12,191 nucleotides of DNA from a bacterium (lineage in GTDB: Bacteria > Hydrogenedentota > Hydrogenedentia > Hydrogenedentiales > SLHB01): the NCBI GenBank assembly GCA_024231375.1, contig JAAEQP010000953.1, positions 1 through 12,191 of the forward strand, written 5' to 3'. Position 1 is the first letter of the stretch, and every line of letters begins with the position of its first letter. The notes below the pieces were generated by a model, which searched no databases, was not told the DNA's origin, and saw nothing but the letters and a program-made list of their open reading frames with translations. The position numbers were made by a program, and so were the translations under genes. This document shows, piece by piece, positions 1 to 7,119 of the stretch.

Positions 1-210
1 AGTCCCGGTTCGTCGCTTCTGTTCCAGGGAAGCAGGCCTTTCTCAACAGCCCACCTGTCGCCCTTTAATTGTTGGTCCGTTATCAGTAGACTCACTTGGG
101 CCTGCTACACTGGGTGGTTGCAGGCGATGCGAGCCCTGCGGCGCTCCGCCCCGTACCCGTCTGCACGCCGGGCAGAGCGCAGGGCATGATTGTGGGTGAT
201 TGATGTGGGC
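1..210. other. Left-edge non-coding stretch upstream of the radical SAM gene
   Basis: I see no gene here with a believable protein or ribosome-binding site. The open frames on the minus strand are arginine- and proline-rich with no recognisable motif. The only promoter-like element is TACACT at 106-111, which could be a -10 box for the downstream gene, but no good -35 sits 16-18 bp upstream of it. The stretch between about 120 and 180 is very GC-rich. Confidence 0.5.
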
Positions 211-1161
211 ATGCTGAAAAGAATGAAACCCCCGTTCTATGTTGCGGGCGCCGATGAGCACCCGCTACGCGATGTGGCCAAGCGCGTGGCGTACCGCCGC
301 GTTCCACAGTTCCCCCGAACCGTTCAGATCGAGACCGTTGCCGGCTGCAACGGGTCATGTGTCTTCTGCCCCATAAGCAATACCGACGCAGTCGTGCCAA
401 AGGGAAGCATGCCTCAGGAACTCTTCGAGAAGGTCGTCGAGGAGATCGGGCACGCTGGCTGCACGAGGCGGATCAGTCCTTATCTCACCAACGAGCCTTT
501 CCTTGATCCACAGATCGTCGAACGATCCCGATTCATTCGGCGCATCGTACAGGGGTGTGACGTAGTGATCACCACGAACGCGGGGCTGGTTAGGCCGACG
601 GTTGTTGACGACATCGTGCGCGACAATCCTTTCCACGCGATCTACGTCTCAATGCAGGGCATCGACAAGGGAGCTTACGAGCAGTCCATGGGCGGCGGTC
701 TGGTGTTTGAGGACACATTGCGCAACGTGGAGTACCTTGTCGAACAACGAAACAGGCACCTGCCAAGCCTCAAGATCATGATTACCATGGTGAATACCAG
801 CGAGGTCGATGTGGACAAGGCCATCCGCTACTGGGCGGATCGGGGGGTGCCCGCCAAGGCGACGGTCCTGGAGGACAGAGGCGGCAGCGTCGGCGAGTTC
901 GACAATCTGCGCGTCAACGGCAAGCGCATCTTCAGGAATTGCTCCCGGCTGCTCAAGGCCGCGTGCATCACGTTTGACGGTGAGGTCGTTCTGTGCTGTG
1001 CCGACTACTACCGCTCCGTCGTGCTCGGGAACATCCGCGACAACACACTGGCGGATGTCTGGAATTCGGAACGGGCCGTCGGCATCCGGCGCGGCTTCCT
1101 GCGGGGGAAGCCAAACCCGCTATGCGCTCACTGCAACTTGGATGCGGATGGCTCGGAGTGA
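211..1161 (+). CDS. Radical SAM protein with SPASM/twitch-type C-terminal domain
   Basis: Numbered from ATG 211, the product is 316 aa. It has the radical SAM cluster motif C46-x3-C50-x2-C53 (CNGSCVFC), which binds the 4Fe-4S cluster that cleaves S-adenosylmethionine to the 5'-deoxyadenosyl radical. The C-terminal region has cysteines C244, C252, C262-C263 and C305-x2-C308, plus the phrase LGNIRDNTLADVWNS. This is typical of SPASM/twitch domains that carry an extra Fe-S cluster. Such enzymes modify peptides, enzymes or small molecules, and the substrate here is not evident. No short precursor-peptide gene or partner enzyme is adjacent. The start is uncertain: TTG 190, GTG 196, ATG 211 and ATG 223 are all in frame, and none has a strong Shine-Dalgarno. 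I chose ATG 211 for its codon. The gene converges on uvrA with an 18-nt gap. The family is secure; the function is unknown. Confidence 0.88.
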   Translation: MLKRMKPPFYVAGADEHPLRDVAKRVAYRRVPQFPRTVQIETVAGCNGSCVFCPISNTDAVVPKGSMPQELFEKVVEEIGHAGCTRRISPYLTNEPFLDPQIVERSRFIRRIVQGCDVVITTNAGLVRPTVVDDIVRDNPFHAIYVSMQGIDKGAYEQSMGGGLVFEDTLRNVEYLVEQRNRHLPSLKIMITMVNTSEVDVDKAIRYWADRGVPAKATVLEDRGGSVGEFDNLRVNGKRIFRNCSRLLKAACITFDGEVVLCCADYYRSVVLGNIRDNTLADVWNSERAVGIRRGFLRGKPNPLCAHCNLDADGSE

Positions 1162-1179
1162 CCGGGTCGCTGCACGGAC

Positions 1180-4050
1180 CTATACCTTCCCCTTGAGAAA
1201 CTTGCCCGTGAAGGACTTCCTGCTGCGGACGATCTGCTCGGGGGTGCCGGTGGCGATGATCTGGCCGCCCTTGTCGCCGCCTTCCGGACCGAGATCGATG
1301 ATCCAGTCTGCGGTCTTGACCACGTCGAGGTTGTGCTCAATGACGAGGACGGTGTTGCCGCTGTCGACGAGGCGGTGGAGCACTTCGAGCAGTTTGGCCA
1401 CGTCAACGGCGTGGAGGCCGGTGGTGGGTTCGTCGAGGATGTAGAGGGTGCGGCCGGTCTGACGTTTGGACAGTTCGGTGGCGAGTTTCACGCGTTGCGC
1501 TTCGCCGCCGGACAGGGTCGTGGCGGCCTGGCCGAGTTTGATGTAGCCGAGGCCCACGTCGGCGAGGGTGTTCAACTTCGACACCACGGCCGGGATGGCC
1601 CGGAAGAACTCACACCCCTCCTCGACGGTCATATCCAGCACTTCGAAGATGTTCTTGCCCTTGAAGCGGACCTCGAGGGTGTCGCGGTTGTAGCGCTGGC
1701 CTTTGCAGTCCTCGCACGGCACGTACACGTCGGGCAGGAAGTGCATCTCGATCTTAATCATGCCCGCGCCTTCGCAGGTCTCGCAGCGGCCGCCTTTGAC
1801 GTTGAAACTGAACCGGCCCGGTTTGTACCCCCGCGCGCGGGCTTCCGGCACCTTGCTGAACAGCTCGCGGATGGGTCCGAAGAGGCCGGTGTAGGTCGCG
1901 GGATTCGACCGCGGGGTACGGCCGATGGGCGATTGGTCGATGTCGATGACCTTGTCGACGTGTTCGAGGCCCTCGATGCGGTCGTGTTTGCCGGGACGCG
2001 CCCGCGCCGAATCGTAGATGGCGCGCAATGCGGCCGGGTAGAGCGTTTCGTTCACTAGGCTGGACTTGCCGGACCCCGACACGCCCGTGATGCACGTGAA
2101 CACGCCGAGCGGGAATTCCACGTCGATGTTCTTGAGATTGTGATGTTCCGCGCCGCGAATGGCGATGGATTTCCCGTTGGGTTCGCGTCGTTTCTCCGGC
2201 ACATCAATCGTGAACGTGCCCGCGAGAAACTTGCCCGTCCACGACTTCTTCACGCGCGCTACCTGTTTGGGCGTGCCCTGGGCCACGATCCGACCGCCGT
2301 GGACGCCCGCGCCGGGTCCGAGATCGATGACATGATCGGCTTCGCGGACGGTGTCCTCGTCGTGCTCGACCACGATGACGGTGTTGCCAAGGTCGCGCAT
2401 GCGTTTGAGCGTGCTGATGAGCCGGTTGTTGTCGCGTTGGTGCAGACCGATGCTCGGTTCGTCGAGGATGTACAGGACACCCATCAACCCCGACCCGATC
2501 TGGGTGGCCAACCGGATGCGCTGGGATTCGCCGCCGGACAAGGTGCCCGCGTTTCGCTCAAGACTGAGGTAGTCCAGCCCCACATTCACCAGGAATCCCA
2601 GGCGTTCGTTGATCTCTTTCAATACGCGCTGGGCAATGGCCTTCTGGGTGCGCGTGAGTTTGAGTCCCTTGAAGAAGGTCAGCGCTTCCGAGATGGACAT
2701 GGCCGCCACGTCCATGACTGTGCGGTCCCCCACGCGGACACCGCGGGACTCGGGCCGTAGCCGCGCGCCGTCGCACGCGTGACAGGGTGACGACGACATG
2801 AACTGCTCGATCATCTCGCGCGCGCGTTGGCTGTCGGTGTCGCGGTACCGACGGGCCAGATTCGGAATGACGCCCTCGAAGGGCCGCGTGGTCTCGTAGG
2901 TCATCTTCTTGCCTGAGTACGAGAAATCCACATCCTCACCGCCCGACCCGTACAGCACGATCTCCTGGAATTTCTCAGGCAATTTGCGCCACGGGGTGTC
3001 GACGCTGTACCCATAGTGCTTGCAGACGCTGTGCAGCGCCCGGCGGTACATGCCGTCCAACACCCGCCGCATGCTCCACGCCCGGATCGCGCCTCCCGCG
3101 ACGGACAGGTCGTGGTTGGGCACCACGAGATCGCGGTCCACCTCGATCGAAGTGCCCAATCCGGTACACTCGGGGCACGCGCCGTGGGGGTTGTTGAACG
3201 AGAACATGCGGGGACTCAACTCTTCGAAGCTGATGCCGCAGTCCACGCAGGCGAAATGCTCGCTCTGGAGGGTTTCGCTCTCGACCTTGTCGGGCGATTC
3301 CTGCCAGATACGGATGATGCCCTCGGCGAGTTTCAGGCAGGTCTCCACGGAATCCGTCAACCGCCGCCGGATGCCGTCTTTCACGACCAGCCGGTCCACC
3401 ACCACGTCGATATCGTGTTTGACGTAGCGTTCCAGTTCGATGGTTTCTTCGAGGGTGCGGAATTCGCCGTCCACACGCACCCGCGCGTAGCCCAGTCGCC
3501 GGATTTCGTCGAAGGTCTTCTGGTACGTGCCCTTTCGCTGCCGGATGACGGGGGCAAGGAGTTGAATGCGGGTTTTCTCAGGTAGGCGCAGAATGGAATC
3601 GACGATGCTCTGGGGCGTCTGGGACTCGATAGGCTTGCCGCACTCGGGGCAGTGGGGTGTCCCGATGCGCGCGAAGAGCAGTCGGAGGTAGTCGTAGATT
3701 TCCGTGACCGTGCCGACCGTGGACCGCGGATTGCGGTGGGTCGTCTTCTGTTCGATGGAAATCGCCGGACTCAGGCCCTCGATGTAGTCCACATCGGGCT
3801 TGTCCATCTGCTCGAGGAACTGGCGCGCGTAGGCGGACAGGCTTTCTACATAACGGCGCTGGCCCTCCGCGTAGATGGTGTCGAAGGCCAGACTGGATTT
3901 GCCCGACCCGCTGAGCCCGGTGATGACCACGAGCTTGTCGCGCGGGATGCTCAGGCTCAGGTTGTGCAGGTTATGTTCGCGCGCGCCTTTGATGATGATG
4001 GCGTCGTGGACGGACGCACGGCGGGCGGATTTCTTCGCTTTCGGAGGCAT
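1180..4050 (-). CDS. uvrA: UvrA, excinuclease ABC subunit A
   Basis: UvrA is the damage-sensing ATPase of nucleotide excision repair. It works as a dimer with UvrB in the cytoplasm and loads UvrB at lesions before UvrC cuts. The 956-aa product has both ABC ATPase modules. Walker [10 protein letters not shown] lies at about 45-53 and a second Walker A around K662. Signatures LSGGESQ and LSGGEAQ lie at about 501-507 and 843-849, each followed by a Walker B of the ILDEP type. The zinc sites are complete: C268/C271 with C292/C295, and C756/C759 with C779/C782 (CETC, CEDC). Length is usual for the family. An in-frame ATG 18 codons upstream (4104) exists, but the ATG at 4050 has AGGAAG six bases upstream and begins [11 protein letters not shown], so I prefer it. 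No LexA-type operator was recognised. Nothing is missing or broken. Confidence 0.98.
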   Translation of the reverse strand: MPPKAKKSARRASVHDAIIIKGAREHNLHNLSLSIPRDKLVVITGLSGSGKSSLAFDTIYAEGQRRYVESLSAYARQFLEQMDKPDVDYIEGLSPAISIEQKTTHRNPRSTVGTVTEIYDYLRLLFARIGTPHCPECGKPIESQTPQSIVDSILRLPEKTRIQLLAPVIRQRKGTYQKTFDEIRRLGYARVRVDGEFRTLEETIELERYVKHDIDVVVDRLVVKDGIRRRLTDSVETCLKLAEGIIRIWQESPDKVESETLQSEHFACVDCGISFEELSPRMFSFNNPHGACPECTGLGTSIEVDRDLVVPNHDLSVAGGAIRAWSMRRVLDGMYRRALHSVCKHYGYSVDTPWRKLPEKFQEIVLYGSGGEDVDFSYSGKKMTYETTRPFEGVIPNLARRYRDTDSQRAREMIEQFMSSSPCHACDGARLRPESRGVRVGDRTVMDVAAMSISEALTFFKGLKLTRTQKAIAQRVLKEINERLGFLVNVGLDYLSLERNAGTLSGGESQRIRLATQIGSGLMGVLYILDEPSIGLHQRDNNRLISTLKRMRDLGNTVIVVEHDEDTVREADHVIDLGPGAGVHGGRIVAQGTPKQVARVKKSWTGKFLAGTFTIDVPEKRREPNGKSIAIRGAEHHNLKNIDVEFPLGVFTCITGVSGSGKSSLVNETLYPAALRAIYDSARARPGKHDRIEGLEHVDKVIDIDQSPIGRTPRSNPATYTGLFGPIRELFSKVPEARARGYKPGRFSFNVKGGRCETCEGAGMIKIEMHFLPDVYVPCEDCKGQRYNRDTLEVRFKGKNIFEVLDMTVEEGCEFFRAIPAVVSKLNTLADVGLGYIKLGQAATTLSGGEAQRVKLATELSKRQTGRTLYILDEPTTGLHAVDVAKLLEVLHRLVDSGNTVLVIEHNLDVVKTADWIIDLGPEGGDKGGQIIATGTPEQIVRSRKSFTGKFLKGKV

Positions 4051-4056
4051 CGGTGT

Positions 4057-4062
4057 CTTCCT
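4057..4062 (-). promoter_or_regulatory. Ribosome-binding site that fixes the uvrA start
   Basis: On the minus strand AGGAAG lies six bases before the ATG at 4050-4048. No comparable site precedes the upstream in-frame ATG at 4104. This supports the shorter UvrA. Confidence 0.75.
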
Positions 4063-4121
4063 GAACGGGACGGCCCAGCCCGGCCATTCCCGGTTGACGA
4101 TCATAGCGTGAACAAGCAGGT

Positions 4122-4151
4122 ATCATAGTGCATTCCGCCGGGCCGTGTCAT
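4122..4151 (-). promoter_or_regulatory. Candidate sigma-70-type promoter for uvrA
   Basis: Read on the minus strand, ATGACA (4151-4146, five of six matches to TTGACA) is followed after 18 bp by TATGAT (4127-4122, five of six matches to TATAAT). Transcription would start near 4115, giving a leader of about 65 nt to the ATG at 4050. This implies uvrA is transcribed separately from the gene at 4337-4900. A second TATGAT nearer the gene lacks a partnered -35. Confidence 0.5.
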
Positions 4152-4156
4152 CCGGC

Positions 4157-4290
4157 GGGAAGTGGGGGAAATAGGGAGAGGTGTTACGAATGGGCGCGAA
4201 TGGGACCGGAAATGGGAAGAGGAAGAGGGGATGGGAGACGGAGATTGGGAGATTGTTAGAGATTGGGGGATGGGAATGAAGAGAAGAATG
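4157..4290. repeat. Purine-rich low-complexity stretch with recurring ATGGG and GAGATTG units
   Basis: The plus strand is strongly purine-biased here. ATGGG starts at 4190, 4200, 4212, 4231 and 4270, and GAGATTG starts at 4241, 4249 and 4259. The pattern is an irregular, decayed tandem repeat rather than coding sequence. Minus-strand translation gives only serine/proline repeats. It lies between the end of the small membrane-protein gene and the uvrA promoter. Confidence 0.55.
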
Positions 4291-4320
4291 CTCACGCAGA
4301 GACGCTGAGGTGCGGAGAAT
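4291..4320. repeat. Degenerate CACGCAGAGACGC-type dispersed motif
   Basis: The stretch begins CTCACGCAGAGACGC and continues as a decayed GCTGAGGTGCGGAGAA. I recognise it as one of the CACGCAGAGACGCAGAG-type intergenic motifs seen in many environmental bacterial genomes. Only one degenerate copy is present in this window, so repeat status rests on prior knowledge. Confidence 0.4.
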
Positions 4321-4336
4321 TCGGTGCTATTGAAGA

Positions 4337-4900
4337 TTAGGACCCGATTGCCAAGGCCGCCGTGCCGGTGAGGGAAGCCATAAAGCACATCGCGAACGCG
4401 ATCAGCGCCAATGCGAAGTAGATGCCTCTGCGCTCACGGTCCCGCCATCGGGCAAAGCCGAGGATGAGGCAACAGATACACGTCGCCAGAAGGGTGAACG
4501 CCGTTGCGTCCAACGCGAAGTACAGGGGCGAACCCTCCGCGACTTGCCGACAGAACCTCAACGCCCTCGGTCCGTGCAGATTCAGGTCGTCGTTGACGAG
4601 TTTGACTGTGGCCAGTTGGTCTTCCCGGAATTCGAGGATGAACCGATCCGGCCACTTGTGGGTGAAATTCCAGATCACCTGCATACCGCCGTCATCGGCA
4701 TGCGTGATCATCGCCTTCGAGCCAAGCGTTGCCGAGGCATGCGTCACTACCTGTTCGCGCGGCATACCAGGCTTCAAGCCTTCCACGAAATCGCCTGCTG
4801 CCGCAGCCCGGTCGCCGATGACACGACCCGACCACGTCGCCAACGCCAAGCCCACGAGCACGGCCACGCCGATTGCCACCATCTCGTATCGTCGTACCAT
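4337..4900 (-). CDS. Small membrane protein with BamE/SmpA-like middle segment, function unknown
   Basis: The product is 187 aa. The start at ATG 4900 is chosen because GGAGGAA lies eight bases upstream; an in-frame ATG 22 codons earlier (4966) has no such support. Predicted helices are at about 6-23, 127-149 and 158-180, with a basic loop RWRDRERR between the last two. The soluble segment at about 38-105 reads GLKPGMPREQVV, then ATLG, IWNF, FILEFREDQLATVKLV. This spacing resembles BamE/SmpA-type folds (G-M-x-x-x-x-V followed by an LG turn and two strands ending in a dg-like turn). The resemblance is by eye and weak. Cysteines C141, C143 and C144 cluster in helix 2. It has its own promoter candidate and is not tightly linked to uvrA. 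I do not recognise a named family. Confidence 0.75.
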   Translation of the reverse strand: MVRRYEMVAIGVAVLVGLALATWSGRVIGDRAAAAGDFVEGLKPGMPREQVVTHASATLGSKAMITHADDGGMQVIWNFTHKWPDRFILEFREDQLATVKLVNDDLNLHGPRALRFCRQVAEGSPLYFALDATAFTLLATCICCLILGFARWRDRERRGIYFALALIAFAMCFMASLTGTAALAIGS

Positions 4901-4921
4901 GCGAGTCGTTCCTCCGCAGGC

Positions 4922-4951
4922 ATAGTACACCACGAGGGCAAGACGTGCCAA
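4922..4951 (-). promoter_or_regulatory. Candidate promoter for the small membrane protein gene
   Basis: On the minus strand TTGGCA (4951-4946, five of six matches to TTGACA) is followed by 18 bp and TACTAT (4927-4922). Transcription would begin near 4915, leaving a very short leader that starts almost at the GGAGGAA ribosome-binding site. The -10 box lies in the 9-mer GTACTATGC, which also occurs in the promoter candidate of the phosphoesterase gene. Confidence 0.45.
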
Positions 4952-4982
4952 TGAGGGGGATGGCATCTCTGCACCGTTGCGA

Positions 4983-5156
4983 GTCCCGGCAGGGACGGTC
5001 CGAACCTAGCCCAGCCGTTCACGGCTGGGTATCAGCGCCCCGCACCAGTGCGTCCCGTAGGGACGCTTGAGACTATCCCCTGGTGACGGTTCCGTCGTCC
5101 CTCACGGGACTTCTTGGTGGAGGTGGTGATCCCAGGATTCCGCTACGCTCCATCCT
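4983..5156. repeat. Cluster of REP-like palindromes (GTCCC/GGGAC family)
   Basis: Several inverted repeats lie side by side. GTCCC 4983-4987 pairs with GGGAC 4992-4996. CCCAGCCG 5010-5017 pairs perfectly with CGGCTGGG 5022-5029 around TTCA. GCGTCCC 5050-5056 pairs perfectly with GGGACGC 5060-5066 around GTA, and this hairpin is enclosed by CACCAG 5043-5048 and CTGGTG 5080-5085. GTCCC 5097-5101 pairs with GGGAC 5106-5110. AGGAT 5134-5138 pairs with ATCCT 5152-5156, where pairing stops. The core GTCCC-N3/4-GGGAC thus occurs three times. The set resembles REP-type dispersed elements from environmental genomes, often linked to RAYT (TnpA-REP) transposases. No transposase is in the window, so mobility is inference. 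Confidence 0.65.
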
Positions 5157-5275
5157 TCCATGAGAAGGTCAAGTCACGTCTGTAGTGGCCGACGTGGCGG
5201 CCACATGCCTTCTGGTCGGCTGCAAGCCTAGGACCTCGCTTCCATTCGCACTCTTTGTCCGCGTGCGTGCGTTGT
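5157..5275. other. Non-coding remainder of the 4901-5275 gap
   Basis: I see no gene or clear signal in this stretch beyond a modest inverted repeat (TGGCCG and CGGCCA near 5185-5202). The minus-strand open frame crossing it shows no family features and runs into the phosphoesterase gene in a different frame. Confidence 0.4.
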
Positions 5276-5283
5276 TCACGCAC
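5263..5283 (-). terminator. Hairpin at the end of the phosphoesterase gene (weak terminator candidate)
   Basis: GTGCGTG 5263-5269 pairs perfectly with CACGCAC 5277-5283 around a 7-nt loop. The stop codon of the phosphoesterase gene (5278-5276) lies in the hairpin. No T-tract follows on the minus strand, so a standard intrinsic terminator is not shown. Confidence 0.25.
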
Positions 5284-6838
5284 CGTTTTCGCGACGGGCC
5301 GGGAACTCCCACTCTTCTGCTTGCTCACCCGTGCGGAGAAGCTTCTTGACCGCAATCCGTTCTTTGTTCACGTGGACGGTGTAGATGGGATAGGTCTCGG
5401 GGCTGAACCATGCTTCGCCGCTTGCTGTCAACGATGGAAACCCCTTGTCGGTGAGCCGGGTCATGTGAGCATGGCCTTCCAGTTGGAGGTCGGGGCAGAC
5501 CGAATCCTGCTTCCCGAAGAATCGACCCTCGCCCTGGTACACGCCGATGTGGGAGCACAGAATGCGGACCGGAGCCGACCGCCATTCGGCTGAAGAACCG
5601 ATCGCGTCGCACGCGGCGACCTGCCGCGCCATCAACAGCCCTGCGGCCTCTCTGTCGCTTTCGATGTCGCCGATATCCAGGAAGAGAAGCGCGGCGGGTC
5701 CCGCACGAAGCCACACGGCGTACGGATCATCCCGGAACCCCATGTAGTCCGGCAAGTCCCGTGCGAAGGCGCCCGCGCTGTCATGGTTGCCTCGGATGAA
5801 GACGAACGGAATCTCCGAGGCGAATCGCGACGATACCGACCGCGCGAACCGTTTCACCTGGTATTCGCTGTGCGCCTGAAAGAGCGTGTCGCCGTTCAGC
5901 ACCACGAACGCGTGTTCTTTGTAGTTCGCGGCCTTCAGTAAGTCCGGGAGGAGATCCATCTGTTCGTGGAGATCGCTGAGGAACACGAACGACACCTCTT
6001 CGGCGTCCGGGTCGGGCACGGTGAAGGTGTGGCTGGCGCTGACAACCTCCCCGCCCAGCCGCATGCTGTACGGCTCGATGGCGCGAATGGCCTGAGAAAC
6101 CACGCGATAGGAAACAGGCTCCCCGGCGTCCAGATCGGTCAGGGTGATGCGATGTATCTCTGAGGCTTCCGACATTCCCGAGCGGTACGCCTGGGCTTGC
6201 TTGGACCAGTCAGGACCGTACTCGACGCGCCCGAGGGTTGGGCGGTCGGTGATCCATGAGACCGTGATGCCGTCGTTCTCCGCGATCTCCAGCCAAGGGC
6301 CCGCGACGATACTCGGCGGCCAGGGTTTGTACACGACCACCGCAAACACGGCCACTGCGATGACGAGCAGGGCCCATCGCAGCCAGGCGGATTTCCAGAA
6401 GCGGAAGCGGGGCAGCACCACCATCAACAAGGCAAGACCCGCGATGCCCCCCACGTATGGCGCACACTCAACGATGCGCAGCGGAATCATAATGCGGTCC
6501 TTCTCAAGCCCTTGAAGCAGCATGAACAGCATGGCGTTTGTGCCCACGGCTCCGACCAGAGTGAGTATGGCCGTCACCCACGGGCGGCGTCCTGCGCGCC
6601 ACGAATGTACCAGGACCACCAGGGAGACGATCGCGCCGAACAACGCCACGGCGAGTACAATCGACGACCAGGGGAGAGAGGGGCCGAGGTCGTGAGCGAG
6701 GCTCTGGTCAATTGGCGCCCAGAATGGTTTGATAAGCCAGAGGAAGGCGGCGAATATCGCTACGTTCACCGTGGCCAGGCCGTGAAGAGCAGCGAGTACC
6801 GGCGAGGGTCTGCGTCGGGGCGAGGAGTGCTTGGTCAT
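5276..6838 (-). CDS. Membrane-anchored metallophosphoesterase with purple-acid-phosphatase-like N domain
   Basis: The product is 520 aa. Five predicted helices lie at about 17-36, 58-78, 88-108, 124-143 and 151-170. Basic stretches at the N-terminus, at RAGRR (81-85) and at 144-154 place those loops inside, so the C-terminal part should face outward. Residues about 180-275 form a fibronectin-III-like domain as in purple acid phosphatases (GITVSWITDRPTLGRVEYG). The metallophosphoesterase domain follows with D289-x-H291, G316-D317, G350-N-H-D353, H430 and G455-H-A-H458, so the metal ligands look complete. The reaction is hydrolysis of phosphate esters; the substrate is unknown. The ATG at 6838 has AAAGGA eight bases upstream, so I prefer it to the in-frame ATG at 6892. 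It is divergent from the glycosidase-like gene. Family assignment is strong; the biological role is open. Confidence 0.9.
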   Translation of the reverse strand: MTKHSSPRRRPSPVLAALHGLATVNVAIFAAFLWLIKPFWAPIDQSLAHDLGPSLPWSSIVLAVALFGAIVSLVVLVHSWRAGRRPWVTAILTLVGAVGTNAMLFMLLQGLEKDRIMIPLRIVECAPYVGGIAGLALLMVVLPRFRFWKSAWLRWALLVIAVAVFAVVVYKPWPPSIVAGPWLEIAENDGITVSWITDRPTLGRVEYGPDWSKQAQAYRSGMSEASEIHRITLTDLDAGEPVSYRVVSQAIRAIEPYSMRLGGEVVSASHTFTVPDPDAEEVSFVFLSDLHEQMDLLPDLLKAANYKEHAFVVLNGDTLFQAHSEYQVKRFARSVSSRFASEIPFVFIRGNHDSAGAFARDLPDYMGFRDDPYAVWLRAGPAALLFLDIGDIESDREAAGLLMARQVAACDAIGSSAEWRSAPVRILCSHIGVYQGEGRFFGKQDSVCPDLQLEGHAHMTRLTDKGFPSLTASGEAWFSPETYPIYTVHVNKERIAVKKLLRTGEQAEEWEFPARRENGA

Positions 6839-6927
6839 CGTAGCTGTCCTTTGAGATGTTGTGCGTGATCGTCTAACCAGCATTACCAACAAGGACGAGC
6901 CCGTGACCCCCCGGGCAGGTTGCCTGC

Positions 6928-6956
6928 ATAGTACGCGCGCACACCGGCGGATTCAA
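6928..6956 (-). promoter_or_regulatory. Candidate promoter for the phosphoesterase gene
   Basis: On the minus strand TTGAAT (6956-6951) is followed by 17 bp and TACTAT (6933-6928). The leader to the ATG at 6838 would be about 80 nt. Each box matches the sigma-70 consensus at four of six positions with ideal spacing. The -10 lies in the same 9-mer GTACTATGC as in the promoter candidate at 4922-4951. Confidence 0.45.
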
Positions 6957-7000
6957 GGCAGATTCGGGACCACTCCAATGCCGGGAGACTGAAGACCCCT

Positions 7001-7029
7001 CACCCCACCCCTCTCCCGTTGGGAGAGGG
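7001..7029. repeat. CTCTCCC/GGGAGAG dispersed palindrome in the divergent promoter region
   Basis: CCCTCTCCC (7009-7017) pairs perfectly over 9 bp with GGGAGAGGG (7021-7029) around a GTT loop. It is preceded by CACCCCACC. The combination of a CCTCACCCC stretch with a CTCTCCC/GGGAGAG hairpin matches a dispersed intergenic motif known from many high-GC bacteria. There is no following T-tract, and the hairpin lies between two divergent promoters, so it is not an obvious terminator. Confidence 0.55.
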
Positions 7030-7046
7030 CGGAAGACGGGTCCGCC

Positions 7047-7076
7047 TTCCCTCCTAGATCGTGCATCGCCTATACT
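7047..7076 (+). promoter_or_regulatory. Weak promoter candidate for the glycosidase-like gene
   Basis: TATACT at 7071-7076 is a good -10 match. The best -35 at proper spacing is TTCCCT at 7047-7052 (18 bp spacer), which is poor. Transcription would start near 7083, about 37 nt before the GTG start. Confidence 0.3.
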
Positions 7077-7107
7077 GCGTACGTCGGCTGTTGCTTCGCA
7101 CATGACC

Positions 7108-7112
7108 AGGAG
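7108..7112 (+). promoter_or_regulatory. Ribosome-binding site that selects the GTG start at 7120
   Basis: AGGAG at 7108-7112 is spaced seven bases from GTG 7120. The in-frame ATG at 7102 lies before this site and has no Shine-Dalgarno of its own. The GTG start also gives a normal signal peptide beginning MKSSN. Confidence 0.7.
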
Positions 7113-7119
7113 ATATGCC

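Noticed and set aside
1157..1171. Short hairpin at the end of the radical SAM gene as a terminator
   Set aside because: The 6-bp stem contains a wobble pair and the loop is CGG. No T-tract follows, so it is likely chance.
1333..2058. 241-aa plus-strand open frame inside uvrA
   Set aside because: It is the reverse complement of the second ABC module of UvrA, including the LSGGE signature, and has no independent support.
4051..4160. LexA-type SOS box upstream of uvrA
   Set aside because: Neither a CTGT-N8-ACAG nor a GAAC-N4-GTTC pattern is present near the promoter candidate. A lineage-specific operator cannot be excluded.
4101..4388. Minus-strand open frame of 95 aa across the uvrA upstream gap
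   Set aside because: It translates the purine-rich repeat into serine/proline repeats, overlaps the end of the well-supported 4337-4900 gene and has no ribosome-binding site or domain.
4983..5110. CRISPR array
   Set aside because: The palindromes share only a five-base core, spacing is irregular, there are no equal-length repeats and spacers, and no cas gene is present.
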